From Acidobacteriota bacterium (GTDB lineage: Bacteria; Acidobacteriota; Blastocatellia; Pyrinomonadales; Pyrinomonadaceae): a stretch of 10,763 bases of DNA. Made by a program: the position numbers and the translations under genes. This document shows, in pieces, positions 5,625-10,763 of this stretch; the first letter of the stretch is position 1, and each line of letters starts with the position of its first letter. The notes beneath the pieces were generated by a model. It saw only the letters and a program-made list of their open reading frames with translations, was not told where the DNA came from and did no database searches. The DNA lies in assembly GCA_020199975.1 (NCBI GenBank), contig JAIVJP010000288.1:1-10763 (forward strand), written 5' to 3'.

Positions 5625-5661
5625 AAAAGCCCCATCGCTTCCGGGATGCGCTGGGGCTTTT
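5625..5661. terminator. Bidirectional intrinsic terminator
   Basis: AAAAGCCCCA (5625-5634) pairs perfectly with TGGGGCTTTT (5652-5661). The stem can be extended by three more pairs past one mismatch, and the T-run of one strand is the A-run of the other. It sits between two convergent genes, the small acidic protein and the slipin, and would serve both. Confidence 0.9.
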
Positions 5662-5702
5662 ACTTGCTCGGGAACTATGCGCGGTGCCCCCGCGACCAAC
5701 TC

Positions 5703-6644
5703 TCATTCTGGATCTTCGGGAAGGCCCTCCGCACCAGTGAGCTTGCGCTGGCGCAATGCGGCCGCGCCGATCAGCCCGCCCATACCCATTGATTCAACTG
5801 CCGTGCTCGGCACGAGCATGAGCGCACCTTTCTCTTTCAGACCCTCGTAAAGCATATTCATTGCGCGCAGGTGCAACGCTGTGGGATTGTCCTGGTACGA
5901 TTCGGAGGCAGTGTCAAACATACTTGCGATTTCCACTTCCGCCTGTGCCAGGATAATGCGGGCTTGTTTCTCGCGCGCAGCTTGAGCTTCTCGTGACATG
6001 GCATCCTGCAGCGCCGCCGGAATGATCACGTCGCGCATCTCCACCGACTGAACAGTTACGCCCCAAGGATTCGAGCGCTCATCGATCAGTTTCTGTAGCT
6101 CTTCCTCTATCCGCTCGCGGCCTCGGAGCAAGTCTGTCAGAAAGGTCCTGCCAATAATATCGCGTAGCGCGGTCTGAGCGGCCCAACTCACCGCCTGCGG
6201 ATAGTCTTGCACTTCCAGCGCCGCTTTCTCCGGATCGTAGACCATCCAGAAGAGTACCGCGTCAACATTAACCGGGACCGTATCCGAGGTTAGCGTTTCT
6301 TCAGCGGCGAAGCTGGTCGTAATCACGCGCTGGTCAACCCAGGCCGCAATGGTATCCACGAACGGGATGATCCAAAACAGACCCGGACCCCTGAGGCCGA
6401 TATACTTCCCCAATCGCAGTACCACCGCACTTTCCCACTGTTTAGCGACCTTGGGCGCCTGCGCCGCCAGAAATCCGAGAATGACCCCGACTATGAGACC
6501 GATCGGATTCCATAACAAGAACGAGGCTAAAACACCGAGGGCGACCGGCGAAACAAAAGCCATTACCGCCACGATGTTAGCGCGCGGCACATTCGCCGTA
6601 GTTAGACTGCTTCGACTCACAACGAATCTGGTATCGTCAGACAT
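5703..6644 (-). CDS. Slipin / SPFH (band 7) domain membrane protein
   Basis: The 313-residue protein begins with a polar 20-residue leader and two closely spaced hydrophobic segments (about 23-42 and 47-62), likely a membrane hairpin or anchor. The SPFH domain follows: 'KQWESAVVLRLGKYIGLRGPGLFWIIPFVDTIAAWVDQRVITTSF' (68-112), 'ETLTSDTVPVNVDAVLFWMVYDPEKA' and 'WGVTVQSVEMRDVIIPAALQDAMSREAQAAREKQARI'. The last part leads into the Ala/Glu-rich coiled coil typical of stomatins and slipins. Such proteins oligomerise on the membrane and organise microdomains or regulate proteases; the partner is unknown here. The start overlaps the GntR gene by 8 bases (ATGTCTGA), so the two are translationally coupled. 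The usual neighbour of slipins, an NfeD protein, is not seen. Confidence 0.93.
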   Translation of the reverse strand: MSDDTRFVVSRSSLTTANVPRANIVAVMAFVSPVALGVLASFLLWNPIGLIVGVILGFLAAQAPKVAKQWESAVVLRLGKYIGLRGPGLFWIIPFVDTIAAWVDQRVITTSFAAEETLTSDTVPVNVDAVLFWMVYDPEKAALEVQDYPQAVSWAAQTALRDIIGRTFLTDLLRGRERIEEELQKLIDERSNPWGVTVQSVEMRDVIIPAALQDAMSREAQAAREKQARIILAQAEVEIASMFDTASESYQDNPTALHLRAMNMLYEGLKEKGALMLVPSTAVESMGMGGLIGAAALRQRKLTGAEGLPEDPE

Positions 6645-7035
6645 ATTTCTTTAGCTCCTTTTTGCGCCTGCTTTGAAGTTGGTCAACAAGATCATCGAGG
6701 GAGAAGCCCATGGCTCCAGCCTCAGCGATGACGCGCTCAGCGAAATCACGCAACTCGTGCTCGTGCTGCCGCTGCTGCTTCGCCTCGAAATGGCGGGCGC
6801 ATACAAATGTCCCTACTCCCCTCCGCGTTTCAACTATGCCTGTCCGCTCCAGCTCGGCGTAGACCTTGGCCACAGTATTGGCGTTGATCTTAAGGTCCAC
6901 AGCCATCTGCCTGACCGTCGGTAGTTGCTCGCCGATTCTCAGTTTTCCAGTGGCAATCGCGAACTGAATGGCCCGCGTAAGCTGCGCATAAAGCGGGGTG
7001 GCATCGGCCGAATTGATGTAGAACATCGGGCTCAC
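6637..7035 (-). CDS. GntR-family transcriptional regulator, YtrA-like subfamily
   Basis: This 132-residue protein has an N-terminal winged helix-turn-helix: 'PLYAQLTRAIQFAIATGKLRIGEQLPTVRQMAVDLKINANTVAKVYAELERTGIVETRRGVGTFV' (about 14-78) is a textbook GntR DNA-binding domain. A short C-terminal helical tail of about 50 residues follows in place of a ligand-binding domain, which is the mark of the YtrA subfamily. YtrA-type regulators usually repress their own operon, commonly with ABC transporters; here the co-transcribed partner is a slipin. The start is the GTG at 7035, with an ATG at 7026 as alternative. A perfect inverted repeat lies 6 bases upstream of the GTG, a likely autoregulatory operator. 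Confidence 0.93.
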   Translation of the reverse strand: MSPMFYINSADATPLYAQLTRAIQFAIATGKLRIGEQLPTVRQMAVDLKINANTVAKVYAELERTGIVETRRGVGTFVCARHFEAKQQRQHEHELRDFAERVIAEAGAMGFSLDDLVDQLQSRRKKELKKYV

Positions 7036-7040
7036 TTCTT

Positions 7041-7066
7041 ACTTGTACTACGATACTAGTACAAGT
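7041..7066 (-). promoter_or_regulatory. Predicted GntR/YtrA operator
   Basis: ACTTGTACTA (7041-7050) and TAGTACAAGT (7057-7066) form a perfect 10-base inverted repeat around a 6-base spacer. A dyad of this size directly in front of a YtrA-type regulator gene fits a dimer-binding site. A TTGAAA hexamer on the minus strand at 7076-7071, just upstream, could be part of the promoter, so binding would block transcription of the GntR-slipin operon. Confidence 0.75.
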
Positions 7067-7087
7067 TAAGTTTCAACTATCTGAGCT

Positions 7088-7205
7088 TGGAGCGCGGGCA
7101 TCTTGCCCGCTGTGGTGTGGAACGTGGCCTGTTTTTATGGCAAGGTATTAGCGCCTACTATTCTTTCGCGATTCACGCTCATGCGGGCAAGATGCCCGCG
7201 CTCCA
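7088..7205. repeat. REP-like palindrome pair (BIME- or MITE-like element)
   Basis: A perfect 23-base inverted repeat occurs at 7088-7110 and 7183-7205, separated by 72 bases. Each arm is itself a small hairpin: GCGGGCA and TGCCCGC around a 3-base loop. This nested structure is that of two REP sequences in opposite orientation, a bacterial interspersed mosaic element, or of a miniature mobile element. It lies between the GntR operator and the atpD leader. An open frame joined to atpD runs through it, but that is not credible coding sequence. Confidence 0.8.
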
Positions 7206-7304
7206 CCGTCAATCTCAATCAATGACATTTGGCGCGAGTTTGGCGTGTATGTTATCTTGTCTGGCTTTTCATCCTGCCAAAAGTTGCGCCTTCACGGGCT
7301 CGAA

Positions 7305-7311
7305 AGAGGAG
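7305..7311 (+). promoter_or_regulatory. Ribosome binding site deciding the atpD start
   Basis: AGAGGAG ends 12 bases before the ATG at 7324. The spacing is slightly long, but this is the only purine-rich site close to the conserved N-terminus. Confidence 0.6.
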
Positions 7312-7323
7312 TTCAAAGATAGT

Positions 7324-8853
7324 ATGGCTACGCCTACTGCAAATGTAAGCAACGACGGCCAAACCGCCGGTCGCGTTGTGCAGATTATTGGTCCGGTTGT
7401 CGACGTCGAGTTTGAGGAGCACCACCTCCCGCCGATATATCAGGCGCTAAGAATAGTTTCTGAGGGCTTCGAAGTCCCTACCCCTATCGACGTCATTGCT
7501 GAAGTGCAGCAGCATCTCGGCGAAGGCCGCGTGCGCACGGTGTCGATGGTTGCGACCGATGGCATGGTGCGCGGCATGAAAGCGATCGACACGGGCGGAC
7601 CGATTACGATGCCTGTTGGCGAGGGAACTCTCGGTCGGGTACTCAACGTAATCGGACAGCCTGTCGACAATCTCGGCGACGTCAGGCATACCGAGCGTTA
7701 TCCCATCCATCGCCACGCTCCCACCTTCCAGGAACAGTCCACCGAACTGCAGATGTTTGAGACGGGCATCAAGGTCATCGATCTTATCCAGCCGTTTGTA
7801 CGCGGTGGCAAGATTGGCCTGTTCGGAGGCGCAGGCGTGGGCAAGACAGTGATCGTGATGGAGTTGATTAACAACATCGCCAAGGCTCGTGCCGGCTTCT
7901 CAGTTTTCGCGGGCGTGGGCGAGAGAACTCGGGAAGGAAACGATCTGCTAAGGGAGATGGTAGAGTCGGAAGTTATCCAGTTTGGCGACACGTTCAACAA
8001 ACACCTGCACGACACGGGTGAGTTTGACATGACCAAAGTCGACATGAAGGCATTGGAACAGTCGAAGGTGGCGCTAATTTACGGACAGATGACGGAACCG
8101 CCGGGCGCCCGTCTACGCGTGGCCCTCTCGGGGCTAACAGTGGCCGAATATTTCCGCGATCAAGGCTTGGACGTGCTGCTCTTCATCGATAACATCTTTC
8201 GCTTTACCCAAGCGGGTTCGGAAGTGTCGGCACTTCTGGGCCGCATGCCTTCGGCGGTGGGTTATCAGCCAAACCTCGCGTCGGAGATGGGCGAAATGCA
8301 GGAACGCATTACTTCCACGAAGACCGGATCAATCACCTCAATTCAAGCGGTCTATGTTCCGGCGGACGACTACACCGATCCGGCGCCGGCAACTACATTT
8401 GCTCACCTTGATGCCGTAACAGCGCTCTCGCGGCAGATCGTAGAGCTGGGAATCTACCCGGCAGTGGATCCTCTCGCCTCGTCTTCGCGCATTCTCGATC
8501 CCCGCCACGTGGGCGAGGAGCATTACAACACCGCACAAGACGTGAAGCGCATTCTGCAGCGTTATAAAGATCTTCAGGACATTATCGCGATTCTGGGTCT
8601 GGACGAGCTTTCAGACGAAGACAAGCTGATCGTTTCCCGAGCGCGCAAGATTCAGAGGTTCTTCTCGCAGCCGTTCTTTGTTGCCGCTCAATTCACGGGC
8701 TTGGAAGGAAAGTACGTCAAACTGGAGGACACCATCAAGGGCTTCCGCGAAATCGTTGACGGCAAACACGACGACCTTCCTGAGCAGGCCTTTTACATGG
8801 TAGGCACAATTGAAGAAGCGGTTGAAAAGGCTAAGACAGTCGCCGGTGGATAA
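7324..8853 (+). CDS. atpD: F1Fo ATP synthase subunit beta
   Basis: The 509-residue catalytic subunit shows the Walker A loop 'GGAGVGKT' (168-175), 'GERTREGND' with the catalytic Glu (199-207), Walker B 'LLFIDN' (285-290), the family signature 'PAVDPLASSS' (379-388) and the DELSEED-loop version 'DELSDED' (427-433). It carries a ~25-residue insert, 'FGDTFNKHLHDTGEFDMTKVDMKALEQ' (220-246), absent from E. coli AtpD but present in some other phyla. The ATG at 7324 is chosen because AGAGGAG at 7305-7311 precedes it and the first barrel strand 'GRVVQIIGPVVDVEF' begins 16 residues in. An in-frame extension upstream passes through the REP-like repeat and is not real. Only atpC follows; atpA and atpG are not adjacent. 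Confidence 0.97.
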   Translation: MATPTANVSNDGQTAGRVVQIIGPVVDVEFEEHHLPPIYQALRIVSEGFEVPTPIDVIAEVQQHLGEGRVRTVSMVATDGMVRGMKAIDTGGPITMPVGEGTLGRVLNVIGQPVDNLGDVRHTERYPIHRHAPTFQEQSTELQMFETGIKVIDLIQPFVRGGKIGLFGGAGVGKTVIVMELINNIAKARAGFSVFAGVGERTREGNDLLREMVESEVIQFGDTFNKHLHDTGEFDMTKVDMKALEQSKVALIYGQMTEPPGARLRVALSGLTVAEYFRDQGLDVLLFIDNIFRFTQAGSEVSALLGRMPSAVGYQPNLASEMGEMQERITSTKTGSITSIQAVYVPADDYTDPAPATTFAHLDAVTALSRQIVELGIYPAVDPLASSSRILDPRHVGEEHYNTAQDVKRILQRYKDLQDIIAILGLDELSDEDKLIVSRARKIQRFFSQPFFVAAQFTGLEGKYVKLEDTIKGFREIVDGKHDDLPEQAFYMVGTIEEAVEKAKTVAGG

Positions 8854-8858
8854 AAAGC

Positions 8859-8948
8859 GACACGGAGGAGGGGAGACGGGGTGAAACGGAGATGTGTGGA
8901 GGTACTTTGTTAGTTCACCCCGGCGCCGGTTCTCCCCGTCCCCGTGTC
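8859..8948. repeat. Long imperfect inverted repeat 1 in the atpD-atpC gap
   Basis: Three blocks pair in register. GACACGG (8859-8865) pairs with CCGTGTC (8942-8948), GGGGAGA (8870-8876) with TCTCCCC (8931-8937), and CGGGGTGAA (8877-8885) with TTCACCCCG (8914-8922), leaving an 8-base bulge and a loop of about 28 bases. It begins 6 bases past the atpD stop. The blocks resemble degenerate G-rich heptamers. It may set the relative expression of atpD and atpC or stabilise the atpD mRNA. Confidence 0.7.
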
Positions 8949-8962
8949 TGGCACGGTTTGAC

Positions 8963-9022
8963 GGGGCGACAGGGAGATGTCTCGGGCAAGTTCGTAGTTT
9001 CACTCCGTCTCCCGGTCGCCCC
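8963..9022. repeat. Long inverted repeat 2 in the atpD-atpC gap
   Basis: GGGGCGACAGGGAGA (8963-8977) pairs with the segment at 9008-9022 over 15 bases with a single mismatch, around a loop of 30 bases. The second arm ends 25 bases before the atpC start. A competing CCCCGTC block at 9028-9034 offers an alternative pairing with GACGGGG at 8960-8966. Confidence 0.7.
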
Positions 9023-9047
9023 ATCGCCCCCGTCTCGTTAATTGAAT

Positions 9048-9461
9048 ATGGCTCAACTTCAACTAGAAGTAGTAACACCCGAACGCCGCGTGCTTTCCGA
9101 AGCGGTGGACATGGTGGTCGTCCCCGGCCTGGGTGGCGAGCTGGGCATTCTGCCTGGTCACACGCCCTTGATCTCTCAACTCCAGACCGGTGTCCTCTCG
9201 TACACGCAGAACGCCCGGACTTCTCAATTACATGTTTCGGGAGGCTTTCTTGAGGTGAGAGATGATCACGTTTCGGTGCTGGCCGAGATTGCGGAGCGGC
9301 CAGAGGAAATCGAGGCCGCTCGCGCTCGATTGGCTCGCGAGCATGTCGAAAAGCGTCTGAGTTCCTGGACTGGGACTGAAGAAGATTTTGAGCAGGCCCG
9401 CGTGAAACTCGAACGTTCGCTCGTCCGCCTGCAACTTGCTACCGGAAAATCCGGCAACTAA
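9048..9461 (+). CDS. atpC: F1Fo ATP synthase subunit epsilon
   Basis: The 137-residue subunit has the N-terminal beta sandwich 'LQLEVVTPERRVLSEAVDMVVVPGLGGELGILPGHTPLISQLQTGVLSY' with the diagnostic 'G.LGILPGH.PL' motif, then 'LHVSGGFLEVRDDHVSVLAEIAERPEEI'. A C-terminal helical hairpin 'ARARLAREHVEKRLSS...FEQARVKLERSLVRLQLA' completes the central-stalk subunit that couples rotation and can inhibit ATP hydrolysis. ATG 9048 is preferred over the TTG two codons upstream; neither has a clear Shine-Dalgarno. It follows atpD after 194 bases of repeat DNA, an unusually long gap for this pair, and converges on pdxJ with only 23 bases between stops. Confidence 0.95.
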   Translation: MAQLQLEVVTPERRVLSEAVDMVVVPGLGGELGILPGHTPLISQLQTGVLSYTQNARTSQLHVSGGFLEVRDDHVSVLAEIAERPEEIEAARARLAREHVEKRLSSWTGTEEDFEQARVKLERSLVRLQLATGKSGN

Positions 9462-9484
9462 CCAACAGATTAAAAAGTTTCCTG

Positions 9485-10261
9485 CTATCCTGCCTGTTGT
9501 CCGCTTGGCAGACTGCCGGCACTGATGGCCTCACGCATCTCTTGCACAGCTCGATCGAGCCCGCTGAAAATTGCCCGCGATACGATGTTGTGACCTATGT
9601 TGAATTCCGTAATCTCAGAAATTGCGGCGACTGCGCCGACGTTGCGATAGGTCAGACCATGTCCAGCCGCAACCCGTAAACCATACTGTGACGCGAGTGC
9701 GGCTGCCTCGCTCAGCCTTCGCAGTTCCTGCCCTGCACGGAGTGCACCCTCACCGTGAATGCCACGCCCACCGAGTGTGGTGTCGGCATAGACCGCGGTA
9801 CATAGCTCTACCTGCTGCGCACCTACAGCATGAGCAGCCTCGATCTGAGGGGGATTTGGATCTATGAACAGACTCGCGAGAATCTCGGCCTGCCGCAAGC
9901 GACCCACCGTAGCTCGCACGATTGACATGTTTGCTTTGACATCCAATCCGCCTTCGGTGGTTATCTCGTTCGGATTCTCAGCCACAAGCGTCACAGCGTC
10001 CGGGCGGCGTTCAAGCGCGATTTTCAACATCTCTTCGGTGGCCGCCATTTCCAGGTTCAAATAGGTCGCCACGGCGTCGCGCAGCGTTCTCAGATCATTA
10101 TCCTGAATGTGACGGCGGTCACCGCGCAGGTGGACCGTGATGCCATCGGCGCCTGCCTGTTCACAAATCATTGCCGCGGCGATGATGCTTGGCTCAGGCG
10201 CACGTCGGGCCTGCCGCACCGTTGCGACGTGGTCGATGTTGACGTTGAGGCGGGCGATCAT
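9485..10261 (-). CDS. pdxJ: Pyridoxine 5'-phosphate synthase
   Basis: PdxJ condenses 1-deoxy-D-xylulose 5-phosphate with 3-amino-2-oxopropyl phosphate to form pyridoxine 5'-phosphate in the DXP-dependent vitamin B6 pathway. The 258-residue TIM-barrel protein shows 'RLNVNIDHVATVRQAR' (4-19), 'GITVHLRGDRRHIQDND' (40-56, active-site H44), 'NLEMA' (E71), 'VELCTAVYAD' (E152 region), 'GHGLTYRNV' (200-208) and the phosphate-binding 'EFNIGHNIVSRAIF' (219-232). Gly replaces the more usual Glu in 'HLR(E)DRRHI'. Length is slightly above the usual ~240 because of a Gln/Ser-rich C-terminal tail. It follows the glycosyltransferase gene by 8 bases, so the two are probably co-transcribed. Confidence 0.97.
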   Translation of the reverse strand: MIARLNVNIDHVATVRQARRAPEPSIIAAAMICEQAGADGITVHLRGDRRHIQDNDLRTLRDAVATYLNLEMAATEEMLKIALERRPDAVTLVAENPNEITTEGGLDVKANMSIVRATVGRLRQAEILASLFIDPNPPQIEAAHAVGAQQVELCTAVYADTTLGGRGIHGEGALRAGQELRRLSEAAALASQYGLRVAAGHGLTYRNVGAVAAISEITEFNIGHNIVSRAIFSGLDRAVQEMREAISAGSLPSGQQAG

Positions 10262-10269
10262 CTAATTCG

Positions 10270-10763
10270 TTAGCTTATCACTGTGACCGTCGAATCCCTG
10301 GTGGCTCTTATCGCCTTGTCATAGATTCCCCGGCGGGCTTGTTGTCGGATCAAAGCCACCTCTCCAAGCATCTTCACACTGTCACTCGCAAGGTTTACCT
10401 TGCTTCCTTCGTAATGATCCCAACGAACCGGCACCTCTTTGAGCCGCAGCCCGGCTCGATAACCGATGTAGAGGAGTTCTACATCGAAGCCAAAGCGGTC
10501 AACGGTCGCGCCTTCAACGATCGGTCGACCTACGCTCATTCGAAAAGCTTTGAAGCCGCATTGAGTGTCCCAGAAGGGAAGCCCAGTGGCCAGACGTACG
10601 ATAAGATTGAAAACCCGACCACCTTGCTCTCGCCGCCAGGGTTGATGCACACCAATCAGAGTTCGGTCCAGAGCCCGGGAGCCGAATGCGAAATCACATT
10701 CCCCATGAAGGATCGGTTCTACCAATTTTGGGGTCTCAGTAATTGGCGTCGAAAGGTCTGCAT
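10270..10763 (-). CDS. Family 2 glycosyltransferase (dolichyl-phosphate glucosyl/mannosyltransferase-like), C-terminal part
   Basis: The frame is open from the window edge to a TAA at 10272-10270, giving 163 visible C-terminal residues. The first of these read 'ADLSTPITETPKLVEPILHGECDFAFGSR', and the two bases beyond fit an Asp codon, so the classic 'DADLSTP' metal/nucleotide-sugar motif straddles the edge. Later segments 'RVFNLIVRLATGLPFWDTQCGFKAFR' and 'RFGFDVELLYIGYRAGLRLKEVPVRWDHYEGSKVN' match ALG5/DPM1-like GT2 enzymes, which load a sugar from a nucleotide donor onto a polyprenyl phosphate at the cytoplasmic membrane face. No C-terminal membrane segments are present. The 5' end lies outside the window, so the TTG at 10725 is not a real start. 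Confidence 0.92.
   Translation of the reverse strand, partial: ADLSTPITETPKLVEPILHGECDFAFGSRALDRTLIGVHQPWRREQGGRVFNLIVRLATGLPFWDTQCGFKAFRMSVGRPIVEGATVDRFGFDVELLYIGYRAGLRLKEVPVRWDHYEGSKVNLASDSVKMLGEVALIRQQARRGIYDKAIRATRDSTVTVIS

Noticed and set aside
5241..5699. A 152-residue minus-strand frame over the small acidic protein and terminator.
   Set aside because: It runs through the bidirectional terminator stem, has no ribosome binding site and no recognisable domain; the plus-strand frame has a more protein-like composition.
7087..7323. An N-terminal extension of 79 residues on AtpD.
   Set aside because: It would translate the REP-like palindrome. No AtpD has such an extension, and the ATG at 7324 with its upstream AGAGGAG fits the family.
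8894..9253. A 119-residue plus-strand frame crossing the atpD-atpC gap into atpC.
   Set aside because: It translates the inverted repeats and then atpC in the wrong frame; its Arg/Pro/Ser-rich product is typical of spurious frames in GC-rich DNA.

Overview
The window reads like a chromosomal segment of moderately GC-rich (roughly 55% by eye) free-living bacterium. I lean towards Acidobacteriota, perhaps the Blastocatellia/Pyrinomonadales side. The reasons are the mix of an actinobacterial-like group III phosphofructokinase, an AtpD with the extra loop I associate with Bacteroidota/Acidobacteriota-type beta subunits, an atpD-atpC pair standing alone, REP-like palindromes, and selenoproteins in an otherwise ordinary housekeeping region. 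This assignment is inference; no rRNA or other phylogenetic marker is present.

The most notable content is a pair of selenoprotein genes on the minus strand, each cut in two by an in-frame UGA. At 4650-5114 a peroxiredoxin carries UGA exactly at its peroxidatic-cysteine position (PLAWTPV-U-T). At 3781-4509 a short glycine/sarcosine/betaine/D-proline reductase selenoprotein B (GRDB) family protein reads TGG-U-PNVC. Downstream of the second UGA is a hairpin with a GGUC apical loop, spaced almost as in E. coli fdhF. A conventional gene caller would report truncated or split genes at both places.

Layout. Positions 1-1586 (+) hold a Dabb-family small protein overlapping by 4 nt a membrane-anchored PHP-domain protein. 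Positions 1587-2121 have no convincing gene but are dense in hairpins. Positions 2122-4509 (-) form a likely operon: GRDB-like selenoprotein, then 6-phosphofructokinase, then a GreA-type transcript cleavage factor. The selenocysteine peroxiredoxin upstream (4650-5114, -) is separated from it by a good intrinsic terminator and is probably its own unit. A small acidic protein of unknown function (5298-5606, +) converges on a GntR/YtrA-type regulator plus slipin operon (7035 to 5703, -) across a bidirectional terminator at 5625-5661. The GntR gene has a perfect 10+6+10 inverted-repeat operator in front of it. A REP-like palindrome pair (7088-7205) precedes atpD (7324-8853, +). Two long hairpin-forming G/C-rich repeats then fill the gap to atpC (9048-9461, +). 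Finally pdxJ and the C-terminal part of a family-2 glycosyltransferase (minus strand, running off the right edge) lie 8 nt apart.

Functionally the window mixes energy metabolism (F1 ATPase beta and epsilon, phosphofructokinase), vitamin B6 synthesis (PdxJ), transcription fidelity (GreA), membrane organisation (slipin) and selenium-dependent redox chemistry. The selenocysteine machinery (selA, selB, selC, selD) is not in the window but must exist elsewhere in the genome if the reading is right.
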